From contig NC_053489.1 of NCBI RefSeq assembly GCF_905171775.1, forward strand, positions 144,376,142-144,440,141: a stretch of 64,000 nt of DNA. Reading direction: 5' to 3'. A program made the translations under genes and the position numbers. The DNA comes from Rana temporaria (taxonomy: Eukaryota; Chordata; Amphibia; Anura; Ranidae). The notes under the pieces are model-generated. The model ran no database searches. It had not been told where the DNA came from and saw only the letters and a program-made list of their open reading frames with translations. Shown here piece by piece: positions 1 to 10,907 of the stretch. Numbering within the stretch: the first letter of the stretch is position 1; the number at the start of each line of letters is the position of its first letter.

Positions 1-655
1 CGCGGGGGGTACTGCCGAGTATTGTGCGGGGGTACTGCAGAGTATTGCGCAAGGGGTACTGCAGAGTACTGGCAGGGGGTACTGCAGAGTATTGCGCAGG
101 GGTATTGCAGAGTATTGCGCGGAGGTATTGCAGAGTATTGCGTGGGGGTACTGCAGAGTATTGCGCAAGGGGTACTGCAGAGTATTGCGCGGGGGTATTG
201 CAGAGTATTGCGCGGGGGTATTGCAGAGTATTGCGCGGGGGTATTGCAGAGTATTGCGCGGGGGTATTGCAGAGTATTGCGCGGGGGTATTGCAGTGTAT
301 TGTGTGGGGGGTATTGCAGAGTATTGAGCGGGGGTATTGCAGAGTATTGAGCGGGGGTATTGCAGAGTATTGAGCGGGGGTATTGCAGAGTATTGCGCGG
401 GGGTATTGCAGAGTATTGCGCGGGGGTATTGCAGAGTATTGCGCGGGGGTATTGCAGAGTATTGCGCGGGGGTTTTGCAGAGTATTGCGCGGGGGTTTTG
501 CAGAGTATTGCGCGGGGGTTTTGCAGAGTATTGCGCGGGGGTTTTGCAGAGTATTGCGCGGGGGTATTGCAGAGTATTGCGCAGGGGGTATTGCAGAGTA
601 ATTGCGCAGGGAAGGCAGAGCATTGCAGAGTATTGCGCAGGGAAGGCAGAGTATT
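1..655. repeat. GC-rich minisatellite, unit about 23 bp
   Basis: Tandem copies of a unit close to GGGGGTATTGCAGAGTATTG plus CGC. Early units vary more (ACTGCAG, 22-24 bp). Units from about 180 to 590 are nearly identical, with a TTTTG sub-variant at about 470-545. The array decays after 600 into GGGAAGGCAGAG-type units. The array starts before the window. Open frames through it are only periodic translations of the unit. Confidence 0.95.
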
Positions 656-1064
656 GCAGGGGTTAATGCAGGGATGGCTGAGCAGGGATGGATGGATCTG
701 TGACTGCAATAGTCACAGATCCATCCCACACTGCTGCTGCCATCCGCGCTCTCCTCTCACACTGTACCGATCGGTACAGCGAGAGGAGGGAGGAACCGGC
801 GTCATCAAATGACGCCGGTTTGTTTACCTGTGATCGCGCCGTCATTGGACGGCGCGATCACATGGTAAATGACCGCTGTTGCCGGTCAGTTACCGTGATC
901 TGTGTAGCGCCGGGTCTCATAGACCCGGCGCGCACAGAATTTTCTGTGTGCGCGCCCGAGGCGGCGCGCATTACAGCTTCTGCGGGGCGCCGTTTCAGAA
1001 CGGCGACCCCCAGTTAAGCAACCACCTTGCCGCCGTTTTTGGACGGCGGCTGGTGGTTAAGTGG
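656..1064. mobile_element. TTAA-type element, right portion: chain of nine hairpins
   Basis: Nine inverted repeats follow each other almost without spacer: about 690-726, 751-788, 794-820, 824-869, 870-888, 908-930, 929-952, 984-1010 and 1014-1060. The last is followed by AAGTGG and TTAA (1065-1068), the terminus shared by the other TTAA elements here. The LINE reading frame resumes immediately after this TTAA, so the element was inserted into the LINE. The left terminus is not seen; the minisatellite may lie inside the same element. Confidence 0.7.
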
Positions 1065-1065
1065 T

Positions 1066-2595
1066 TAATATATTTATAAATGATATAGAGCATGAGATTA
1101 AAGATACAATTTCAGTCTTTGCAGATGACACCAAGCTATGTAGTGGAATAACATCCTTACAGGATGTCTTCAATTTACAAGCTGACCTCAATGCTCTGTT
1201 TAATTGGGAAATCATGTGGTGAATGTGGTTTATGTTGATAAATGTAAAGATATACATACTCGGGGGATAAAAAACTTGCATACATTCTAGCAGGAGGACA
1301 GTTGGGGCAGTCAATGGCTGAGAAGGATCTAAGTGTTTGGGTAGATAATTAAATTAATAATAATAGCATGCAATGCCAAACTGCAGTTTCTATAGCTAGC
1401 AAAAAAAATATTGGTTTAAAAGTATGGACTCTAGAGAGAGAGACATAATTTTGCCCCAGTAAAATCAATAGCAAGAACTCACTTGGATAATGCTGTTCAA
1501 TTTTGGGCACCTGTTCACAAAAAGGACATTTTAGAACTGGAGGAAGTGCAGAGAAGGGCAACCAAACTGATAAGAGGCATGGAGGAGCTCAGCTATGAGG
1601 AAAGATTACAGGAACTGAATTTATTCTCTCTTGAGAAGAGGCGATTAAGGGGGGATATAATCACCATTTATAAATAAATAAGTGGTCCATATAGTGAACT
1701 TTGGTGTTGACTTATTTACTTTCAGGTCATCAAAGAAAAAAAAGGGGGCATTCTTTTTGTATGGAGGTAAGGAAATGTAACCTCCACATATGGAAAAGCT
1801 TCTTCACAGTGATGCCGCGTACACACCATCACTTTATGTGATGAAAAAAAATGACGTTTTTAAAAACGTCACTTTAATTGACTGTGTGTGGGGGAAAACG
1901 TCGTTTTATGTCTTGTAAAAAACGACCAAAAAAAATTGAAGCATGCTTAAATTTTATGTGTCGTTTTTCAAAAGTGCACTTTTTACTTCACAGAAATTGA
2001 CCGTGTGTAGCAAAAAATGTCGTTTTCTAAGACGTTTTTTCATCCATGCATGCCCAGAAGCTACTTATGAAGCAAGCTTCAATGGTAAAACGTGGTGGAA
2101 CGTAACCTCACTTTGCAAGATCATTGTGAGAAAACGATGGTGTGTAGGCAACTTCGTCTTTGAAAATTGAAGTTTCAAAAACGTCATTTTTTACTTCACA
2201 GAAAGTGTCGTTTTTTTTCATCACATAAAGTGATGGTGTGTACGCGGCATGAGAGCTGTGAACATGTGGAATGGATTCCCTCAAGAACTAGTTCTGGTCA
2301 GCTCAGAAGTTTTTTTTAGAAAAAGAGTTGTTCCTAAATGCACAATATTTAACTGGATACCAACATTTATAGGTAATCCCACCCCAGGGGGTAGTTGATC
2401 CTAGAAATATCCAATTGCCTCCTGGAAATCGGGGAGTATTTTTTTCCTCCACTGGAGTGATCTTTTTAATGCATTTATTTTTAATTGTTTTGCCTTCCTC
2501 TGCATAAACTGCGGGTGCAAGATTGTGAATATGGACATTTTTTTTAATGGTTGATTTAGATGGCTTTGTGTCTTTTTTTCAAACTGACATAGGCC
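1066..2595 (+). pseudogene. LINE (CR1/L2-like) 3' end, reverse-transcriptase relic
   Basis: After 1066 the plus strand encodes NIFINDIEHEIKD followed by FADDTKLCSG, the reverse-transcriptase core with its catalytic DD pair. Later come AVQFWAPVHKKDI and SYEERLQELNLFSLEKRRLRGD (about 1490-1650), then SFFTV and RAVNMWNGFPQ either side of a MITE. These are the usual C-terminal motifs of vertebrate CR1/L2-type LINEs. The frame has shifts and stops, and the upstream part is missing. The tail (about 2260-2595), with its run of T and CAAACTGACAT, resembles the 3' UTR of such LINEs. A dead, 5'-truncated copy; its 5' side is cut by the TTAA element. Confidence 0.85.
1813..2249. mobile_element. Harbinger-like MITE inside the LINE
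   Basis: The ends match exactly as inverted repeats beginning TGCCGCGTACACACCATC and continuing through TTTATGTGATG. TGA lies on both sides (1810-1812 and 2250-2252). Removing the element and one TGA restores the LINE codons between SFFTV and RAVNMW. Length is 437 bp with no coding capacity. A 3-bp target duplication is typical of PIF/Harbinger. It belongs to the GTACACAC-ended group found repeatedly in this window. Confidence 0.88.
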
Positions 2596-2691
2596 TTAGT
2601 TTTAAAAGTATTTTTTTTGTTTTTGTTTTGCTGTACTGTGTCGTTTGAACTCTCATAATACAGTACACAATACAGTACTGATACATAAATG

Positions 2692-2694
<3 letters not shown>

Positions 2695-2736
<42 letters not shown>
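2695..2736. repeat. (TA)n microsatellite
   Basis: About 21 uninterrupted TA units just left of a TTAA element. Confidence 0.97.
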
Positions 2737-2739
<3 letters not shown>

Positions 2740-2750
2740 GATCAGTTTAA

Positions 2751-3725
2751 CCACTTCCCGACCTCCTCATGTACATATACGTCAGCAGAATGGCACGGAC
2801 AGGCACATGTACGTACCTGTACGTCCTCTGCTAGACGTGGGTGGGGGGTACATGCGGAGGTCGGGTCCGCTCGGGGAGCGATCCGGGACGACGGCGCGGC
2901 TATTTGTTTTTAGCCGCTCCGTCGCGATCGCTCCCCGGAGCTGAAGAACGGGAAGAGCCGTGTGTAAACACGGCTTCCCCGTGCTTCACTGTGGCGGCGC
3001 ATCGATCTGGTGATTCCCTTTATAGGGAAGACCCGATCGATGATGTCATTCCTACAGCCACACCCCCCTACACTAGTAAACACACACCAAGTGAACACTA
3101 AATGTTACAGCGCCCCCTGTGTTTAACTCCCAAACTGCAACTGTCATTTTCACAATAAAGAATGCAATTTAAATGCATTTTTTGCTGTGAAAATGACAAT
3201 GGTCCCAAAAATGTGTCAAAATTGTCCGAAGTGTACGCCATAATGTCGCAGTCACGAAAAAAATCGCTGATCGCCGCCATTAGTAGTAAAAAAAATAAAA
3301 AAAATAAAAATGCAAAAAAACTATCCCCTATTTTGTAAACGCTATAGATTTTGCGCAAACCAACCGATAAACGATTATTGCGATTTTTTTTACCAAAAAT
3401 AGGTAGAAGAATACGTATCGGCCTAAACTGAGGAAAAAAAAAAATTATATATGTTTTTGGGGGATATTTATTACAGCAAAAAGTAAAAAATATTGCATTT
3501 TTTTCAAAATTGACGCTCTATTTTTGTTTATAGCACAAAAAATAAAAACCGCAGAGGTGATCAAATACCACCAAAAGAAAGCTCTATTTGTGTGGAAAAA
3601 AGGACGCCAATTTTGTTTGGGAGCCACGTCGCACGACCGCGCAATTGTCTGTTAAAGCGACGCAGTCCCGAACTGTAAAAACCCCTTGGGTCTTTAGGCA
3701 GCAATATGGTCCGGGGCTTAAGTGG
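2751..3725 (+). mobile_element. TTAA-flanked non-autonomous element, copy 1
   Basis: Starts CCACTTCCCGACC after TTAA (2747-2750) and ends GGGGCTTAAGTGG before TTAA (3726-3729). The left half is GC-rich with small hairpins, for example GGGGAGCGATC against GATCGCTCCCC. The right half is AT-rich: calls to watch for are ATCGCTGATCGCCGCC, GATCAAATACCACC and GGACGCCAATTTTG. The same right half recurs at 4030, 15769, 18941 and 39599. TTAA duplication suggests a Kolobok or piggyBac-type transposase in trans. No coding frame. Confidence 0.85.
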
Positions 3726-3729
3726 TTAA

Positions 3730-4025
3730 AATGTATACATTTTACAAAATATAAAATAAACCCAAAATGTGTGGTACACTCTGTGATGGGTCATCTACTC
3801 AAGTTGGTACATCCTGAGTTAGATATTAAACATCACTAGGGCTGCAGTCATATCTTACAGATGGCAATTTAACACCTCTGTGTTAATTAAGGGGAGTAGG
3901 GGAAGTGGGTGTACTTAATGCATTACAGGGTAAGCTGAGGCCTGTCCCAGTGAAAGGTGTGTCTCTCACCTCTGGACAGATCTTTCTGTCTGCATGCATG
4001 AGTACTCTTAATCCCAGATTGTGGT
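3730..4025. other. No recognised feature
   Basis: Single-copy-looking AT-rich DNA between two TTAA elements. I see no gene or repeat signature. Confidence 0.5.
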
Positions 4026-4541
4026 TTAACCACTTCAGCCCGGAGAAGAATTGGCTGCCCAATGACCGGCCTATTTTTTGAGATTCGGCACTGCGTCACT
4101 TTAATAGACAATTGCACGGTCGTGCGACATGGTTCTCAAACATAATTGACGTCCTTTTTTTCCCCACAAATAGAGCTTTCTTTTGGTGGTATTTGATCAC
4201 ATCAGTGGTTTTTATTTTTTGCACTATAAACAAAAAAAGGGCAACAATTAAAAAAATATATATATATATTTTTTACTTTTTGCTATAATAAAAAAAATAT
4301 ATAATATGTTTTTTCTCCTCAGTTCAGGCCGATATGTATTATTCTACATATTTTTGGTAAAAAAATCGCAATAAGCGTATATTGATTAGTTTGCACAGGT
4401 ACGTTGCTTTTCCTGGCCGTGCCATTCTGCCAACGTATATCTACGTTAAACAAACAAGAAAAAAATTGCGCTAAACCTGTAAAGAAGAAAATATATATAG
4501 CAGCCCGCACCAACAACGGACAGTGTTGTAAGCAAAAATAT

Positions 4542-5345
4542 AGAAACAGAAAAGTGCAGCGCTAAATATTATCTGAAGTGAATCAAACAATGTGAATAAT
4601 CAAAAACACATATTTCATGTAGGAAATCCTGTGTTAAATAACATTAACCCATGTCATGCAACATGGGATGATGATAGAAGTGGATGTAATACCTCAGAGA
4701 ACCACTGAAAGAGATATCAATGAGTAAAACAAAATATTTGTGACAAACTCCAAAGTGATTTGTAAAAAGTCCAACAAAACAAATAGTGATAATAAAATAA
4801 GTGTGTATGTACAATAAGTCCAAAAAATGAAAGAAAACAGAAGTTCCTTGAGGAGAGACTGGATGACAGACACCATGTGAGGCAGATCTTTCTCCAATAT
4901 AGGAATCAGAAGGCTTGTGCAGCCAATGCAGGTCTCATCAACGATCCACAAATGTATCCAAATACTAAATATAAGATAAGGTACTCTTACCAACTGGCGT
5001 GGACACACTCGTCAGCGACGGTGTGTCAATCAGACATTCACGAACTCCAGGGCAGCGACAGGATCGATGGAAGCGCCTTTTGATGTGCAGACCCTCAATC
5101 GTCAGGAGCCGGATTTATCCAGTGGTAGGTAAATTTGTGTGGAAGAGACTCAAAAATGGAAGCAAAAGGCAGACCAGGCCCGTTGTAGGTTCATGCAAGG
5201 GAAAACATAACTACACATAGTGCGGTTAATCCCAATAAAAAGCCTTTATTAGGCATAATGGTAATACAAACAATAAAGCAGGAATAAAATGGATAAAAAG
5301 TATAAAATTAAAAAAGTACAAGCCTACAAAAAGACAAGTACAAGT
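4542..5345 (+). repeat. Left arm of the large palindrome
   Basis: Begins after ATATAGAAACAG with AAGTGCAGCGCTAAATATT and ends CAAGTACAAGT. It is the reverse complement of 5630-6433. Confidence 0.93.
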
Positions 5346-5542
5346 CCCCTTGTGAAACAGGGAGTGGAAATTGGTCTCCTCTGCAGTTCTTTGCTGACAG
5401 CAGTAGGCAGTACCTGCGGTCTAGCGCTGTGATTGGTTCAATCCCTGGGCTGCTCACAGCTGTTCATGGCACATTGTCATCATTGCTTATTACATGTTTT
5501 CTTACAAATAGATGGCGTGGGGCACTTGTATGGGTTATGCCC

Positions 5543-5574
5543 CAGTTGAAGAGCCTTATTGCTCGAAACATGTC
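5543..5574 (+). other. Hammerhead-like hairpin motif in the fold-back spacer
   Basis: CAGTTGAA, then stem GAGC/GCTC around CTTATT, then GAAAC, AT and GTC. A hammerhead ribozyme core is CUGANGA, stem II, GAAA, stem III, then a UH cleavage site. The order of parts fits, but the first core block deviates and stem III would be minimal. A relic or a chance resemblance are both possible. Confidence 0.4.
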
Positions 5575-5629
5575 GGGTACATAGCTCATACGCTACTTGC
5601 CTACCACGCTAAATACTGCTCATGTGATC

Positions 5630-6433
5630 ACTTGTACTTGTCTTTTTGTAGGCTTGTACTTTTTTAATTTTATACTTTTTATCCATTTTATTCCTGCTTT
5701 ATTGTTTGTATTACCATTATGCCTAATAAAGGCTTTTTATTGGGATTAACCGCACTATGTGTAGTTATGTTTTCCCTTGCATGAACCTACAACGGGCCTG
5801 GTCTGCCTTTTGCTTCCATTTTTGAGTCTCTTCCACACAAATTTACCTACCACTGGATAAATCCGGCTCCTGACTATTGAGGGTCTGCACATCAAAAGGC
5901 GCTTCCATCGATCCTGTCGCTGCCCTGGAGTTCGTGAATGTCTGATTGACACACCGTCGCTGACGAGTGTGTCCACGCCAGTTGGTAAGAGTACCTTATC
6001 TTATATTTAGTATTTGGATACATTTGTGGATCGTTGATGAGACCTGCATTGGCTGCACAAGCCTTCTGATTCCTATATTGGAGAAAGATCTGCCTCACAT
6101 GGTGTCTGTCATCCAGTCTCTCCTCAAGGAACTTCTGTTTTCTTTCATTTTTTGGACTTATTGTACATACACACTTATTTTATTATCACTATTTGTTTTG
6201 TTGGACTTTTTACAAATCACTTTGGAGTTTGTCACAAATATTTTGTTTTACTCATTGATATCTCTTTCAGTGGTTCTCTGAGGTATTACATCCACTTCTA
6301 TCATCATCCCATGTTGCATGACATGGGTTAATGTTATTTAACACAGGATTTCCTACATGAAATATGTGTTTTTGATTATTCACATTGTTTGATTCACTTC
6401 AGATAATATTTAGCGCTGCACTTTTCTGTTTCT
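5630..6433 (-). repeat. Right arm of the large palindrome
   Basis: Begins ACTTGTACTTG and ends AGCGCTGCACTTTTCTG. It is the reverse complement of 4542-5345. Confidence 0.93.
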
Positions 6434-6467
6434 GTATATCTACGTTAGGCAGTCGGCAAGTGGTTAA

Positions 6468-7490
6468 AAAGAGTTTAATAACATATCTTTTTTATTTTGC
6501 ATTATACAGTTATAATAATAAATGCAGAAGATCTCATTGCCTTTGTTTTAATAAATTGGTTTTGCCTTAATCCATAACAGTTCTCATAATCCATGTTTAG
6601 TCTCTAAACATAGATAAATGAGTGCTACATTCGTTGGTTATAACCGTTACACTTCTTGCCAGTTATGTGGGACTATTTTTTTTTTTTTACAAAGTTTAAA
6701 CCTCCCCATGTAAATAATAGAATGCTGAAAACTCAGTAATTGTCCTTATTTATATGGTCCAGTTGCTGACTGAGGGTGTTTTTCACGTTTTCCTCCCCGA
6801 ACATTTAGATAATCTTTTGAATTATGTTTCTCCATTATATGTTAAACAACTGCTTTACTTATAAGTATAACGTTTGAATTGTTTGCCTATATGCAGTTAC
6901 TTTCATTGTGCTATTACATTAATACTTGTTTTCTAATTGCTTCAGAGACAGATTGAGCCTGTCTTTGTATGTACCTGCACTAACACTGTAGGTGAAAAGA
7001 GATTTTAGCTAATCTTTTAATTAGTGGGAAAAGCAGCTTGTGTGTTTGGAAAAAATCTATTTACTAGCTACTGGAAAGCAGAAGTTTTCTGACTAGAAGC
7101 ACCAGAAATGCGTTTCTACCACAAACCTGCAATTTGTGCTTATTCACATAACCACTGTTATTACACATAAAGCTGGTGTTAAAGTGTGAGTAAATTCAAA
7201 ATATGTAGTCCAGTGTGTTTAGCATCATGCCTTATATATATTTTTTTCTTAAACAAATCTGTATTGTGAAATATGTTGTTTCTTACCGGGAGAGATCTTG
7301 TAAGTAACAGCCTTTCAGTTTCAGGCTGATAATGCAATTAGCAGTTACATTATTGGTGCCCCTTCAGTTGGTCACTAATGCCTATTTAGTCTGCAAGATG
7401 CATGCTCAGACCTATCAGACAGCCCAAGGGCCAACTGAAGGAGCTCTCACAGCAGGCTGCCAACATAATTACTAATTGCAAGGCAGTATT
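6468..7490. other. No recognised feature
   Basis: AT-rich DNA without a readable gene, terminal repeat or tandem array. A short inverted pair CCTTCAGTTGG/CCAACTGAAGG lies at about 7361-7440. Confidence 0.5.
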
Positions 7491-7499
7491 TTAGGGCTG

Positions 7500-7660
7500 A
7501 GGAAAAGATGATCCGCACTCTGGTCGTTGCTCTTAAACAATTGACGTATCTATTGACAAGCCACAGTAGACAAACGCAAATAGGAAAGGTTAACGTGTTT
7601 CAGCCTATAAGGCCTTAGTCATAAGGCTGTTAGATTGCAACAAGAAGTGCTGTCAGGATC
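7500..7660 (-). repeat. Fragment sharing the fold-back-type motif
   Basis: Contains GATCCGCACTCTGG (about 7510) and, on the minus strand, ATGACTAA, stem GGCC/GGCT, GAAAC, AC, GTT (7595-7622). The same two blocks occur in the same order about 85-95 bp apart at 12537-12660, so the two are members of one repeat family. Borders are not clear. Confidence 0.5.
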
Positions 7661-7730
7661 TTCAGGTAAGAAAAGAAAAATGTATACAGTGTGACCTGGT
7701 TCCACACCTAATGAAAATCAGATTTTACTT

Positions 7731-8095
7731 GGGCAGCACAGTGGCTAAGTGGTTAGCATTTCTGCCTATCAGCACTAGGGCCATCGGTTCAAATCGCAAT
7801 CATTTCACTACCTGCCTCGAGTTTGCATGTTCTCCCTGTGCCTGCATGGATTTCCTCCAGGGAATCCAGATTCTTACCATTAACCTACCTACATGCCCCA
7901 AAGGCATGTTGGCAGACTAATTGGCTTCTGTTTAAATTCGCCCTAGTATGTGTGTATGTATAAATGCGATTTAGAGATCGTATACTGTAAGCTCCTTGAG
8001 GGCAGGGCCTGATATGAACATATAATATATATTTAAAGCTCTGCGTAAATTGATGGCGCTATATAAGTACCTGTAATTAAATAAATACAATTTGA
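7731..8095 (+). mobile_element. tRNA-derived SINE
   Basis: The head has Pol III promoter-like boxes: A box around 7742-7753 (TGGCTAAGTGGT) and B box GGTTCAAATC at 7786-7795. The body has GTTTGCATGTTCTCCCTGTG, followed by the tail GTAAGCTCCTTGAGGGCAGG and GGCGCTATATAAGTACCTG. I recognise this arrangement from widespread fish and amphibian SINEs. It ends in a short AATAAATAC repeat. Inactive copy with several changes. Confidence 0.85.
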
Positions 8096-8130
8096 ACTTG
8101 GGTCACGTTCCTGTGATTATCTCTATATAG

Positions 8131-8906
8131 CAGGGGTCGACAAATCCCGGGCGCCAGGTCGCCATGGGATTTTTTTTTTTTTTGTGAGCTGGCACCATCT
8201 GGTGGTGAGCCGTTGGTATTACAAGTTATTACCACCAGATGTGTAAGCTGGCGCCATCTGGTGGTGGCCGTCTGTATTACAAGTTAAGCATTGCAAGTTA
8301 AACAGCAATTCTAATGTAATTTTTCACTATTTTCACTGCCATCTTCCCTCTAATTAGAACCCCCAAACATTATAAATATTTTTTATCCTAACACCCTAGA
8401 GAATAAAATGGCGATTGTTGCAATACTTTCTGTCATGCCGTATTTGCGCAGCGGTCTTGCAAGCGCACTTTTTTTGGGAAAAAATTACACTTTTTTTAAT
8501 TAAAAAAAAAAGACAACAGTAAAATTATCCCCATTTTTTTTAATATTATGAAAGATAATGTTACGCCGAGTAAATTGATACCCAACATGTCACGCTTCAA
8601 AATTACGTCCGCCCGTGAAATGGCGTCAAACTTTTACCCTTTAAAATCTCCATAGGCGACGTTTAAAAAAAACTCTACAGGTTGCATGTTTTGAGTTACA
8701 GAGGAGGTCTAGGGCTAGAGTTATTGCTCTCGCTCTACCAATCACGGCGATACCTTACATGTGTGGTTTGAACACCGTTTACATGTGCGGTCGCTGCTCA
8801 CGTATGTGTTTGCTTCTGCGCGCAAGCTCGTCGCGACGGGGCACGTTTTCTGGCTCCTAACTTTTTTAGCTGGCTCCTAGATTCCAAGCAAATTTGTCAA
8901 CCCCTG
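8131..8906. mobile_element. Non-autonomous hAT element 1
   Basis: Ends are CAGGGGTCGACAAAT and, inverted, CAGGGGTTGACAAAT. It is flanked by exact 8-bp duplications CTATATAG (8123-8130 and 8907-8914), the hAT hallmark. Length is 776 bp with no transposase frame. Inside are two copies of a GCGCCATCTGGTGGT unit ending in TATTACAAGTT (8183-8290). The segment 8360-8470 is related, inverted, to part of the TTAA element at 30626-31250. Confidence 0.92.
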
Positions 8907-9604
8907 CTATATAGTGAACAGCCAACCCTCTAGTGATGGATGCCCATTAATCTTTGCTGTTACAGCAGTGTCGGAATATTGTGACTCTTTCACAAGCTAA
9001 ATGTATCACAAATAGTCCTTGATATATTTTGATGCATTACAATGAAATGAAAATTGGTCAAAATAGACAAAGGGAAACTTGACTACATTGACATGTTATG
9101 CTCGATTTGGAGGAATGATTCAGTTTAGAGATTCTTATAGACAAACATTTTTCTACTCCGTACCAGTTTTATCGAGTGGTGTTCAGCATCAAACTGCAGT
9201 CATGACATACAGGGCAGGACTTAGGGTGGTGGGGGCCCCTGGGCTTGAGTGTTGAAGGGGCCCCCTGGAGCCGAGAATTGGGGGGGATCGAAGTTGTTGA
9301 GCGGGGGGGGCGACTTGAAGTTGTTGAGCGGGGGGGAGCGCATTAAAGTTGTTGAGCTGCAGTTGTTGAGGGGGGGAGTGCCTCTCACCTGTGCCAACAG
9401 CCGGGGCCACAGACTGTCATTAGCCCGGCTGTCGGCTTTCTTCCCTTCAGCAGCCACAGTCCTCCACACACCACTCCGGTTCCTCCTGCTTCCGTGCTGC
9501 CTCCTCTTGCAGTGCGGGAAAATTAACCCTTTTGCGGGACTGCGGGAAGAAGCTGTCTGTGCGGGAAAGTCCCACAGAATCCGTGCGTGTTGGGAGGTAT
9601 GCGC

Positions 9605-9660
9605 AGGGCCGCCATCAGGAATTTTGGGGCCCCTTGCACAGCTTAAGGCATGGGCCCCCT
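9605..9660. mobile_element. Second hAT-type terminus inside hAT element 2
   Basis: CAGGGCCGCCATCAGGAATT followed by TTGGGGCCCC looks like the left end of a related but distinct hAT family. It merges into the GGCCCCTGG-rich body with no right partner visible, so the host element may be a chimera. Confidence 0.5.
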
Positions 9661-10081
9661 GAAGCAGAGAACCTAGGGGGGTGGGGGTGCTGCCGCCTGA
9701 AATTGAGAAGCGTGGGGGCTGCCGCAAATTGAGAAGCGGGGGGGCCTTTACAAAAAAAAGAAGAAATAAAGAAGAAAACAAATATATATAAATATATGTA
9801 GCCATCCGGGGCCCTGGGGACCTCTGGGCCTTTTAATAAAAAGAAAAAATAAACCTCTGGGCCCTTTAATAATAATAAAAAAAACATTTATAAAAAATAC
9901 ATAAAAAAAGGGAGGTTGCCAAACCCGGGGGCCCTGGGGACCTCTGGGCCCCTGGGAACCTCTGGGCCTTTTAATAAAAAATAAAAAAATAAACAAAAAT
10001 AAAAAAATCAACATTTATAAAAAAAATAAAAAAAGGGGGGGTTGCCACATGGGGCCCTGGGGACCTCTGAGCCCTTTAATA

Positions 10082-10672
<591 letters not shown>

Positions 10673-10907
10673 AATAAAAAATATATAAAAAAAATTTTTT
10701 TTTACAAAAAATAAATAAAAAAAGGGGGGTTGCCGTCCGGGGCCCTGGGGGCCTCCGGGCCCCTGGGGACCTCCGGACCCCTAAAAAAAAAAAAACAAAA
10801 AAAAAATTTTTTTTTTTTTTTTTTTTTTAAAGGGGGCCCCCTATTGGGTGGGGCCCCTGGGCTTGAGCCCAGTCAAGGCCAATGGTAAGTCCGGCCCTGA
10901 TGACATA

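Larger units (their letters stand above)
4449..6433. mobile_element. Fold-back element with 804-bp arms and 14-bp target duplication
   Basis: Flanked by exact GTATATCTACGTTA copies (4435-4448 and 6434-6447). Inside are an unpaired 93-bp left segment (4449-4541), a left arm (4542-5345), a 284-bp spacer (5346-5629) and a right arm (5630-6433). Paired positions sum to 10975 throughout, so the arms contain no net indel. I noticed one mismatch, near 5098/5877. Mirror-image open frames on opposite strands are a by-product of the palindrome and I do not regard them as genes. The spacer carries a hammerhead-like motif. It lacks classic DNA-transposon ends; the long target duplication is compatible with retro-insertion, as in Penelope-like elements, but no polymerase is present. 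Confidence 0.85.
4030..6463 (-). mobile_element. TTAA-flanked element, copy 2, split by a fold-back
   Basis: Starts CCACTTCAGCCCGG after TTAA (4026-4029), in reverse orientation to copy 1. It runs to 4448 through the shared core (GGACGTC-like, GGTGGTATTTGATCAC, CGATATGTATTATTC). It is interrupted by the fold-back insertion and resumes at 6434 through GGCAGTCGGCAAGTGG, then TTAA (6464-6467). Removing the insertion and one 14-bp duplicate joins the two parts cleanly. Confidence 0.85.

Noticed and set aside
1..655. CRISPR-like array
   Set aside because: Units are contiguous with no unique spacers, and the DNA is eukaryotic; it is a minisatellite.
4694..6281. Paired 104-, 73- and 68-codon frames mirrored on opposite strands
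   Set aside because: They arise because the region is a near-perfect palindrome; no codon bias, motif or family match supports a gene.
7731..7800. A true tRNA gene
   Set aside because: A and B boxes are present but no cloverleaf can be completed, and the body and tail are those of a SINE.
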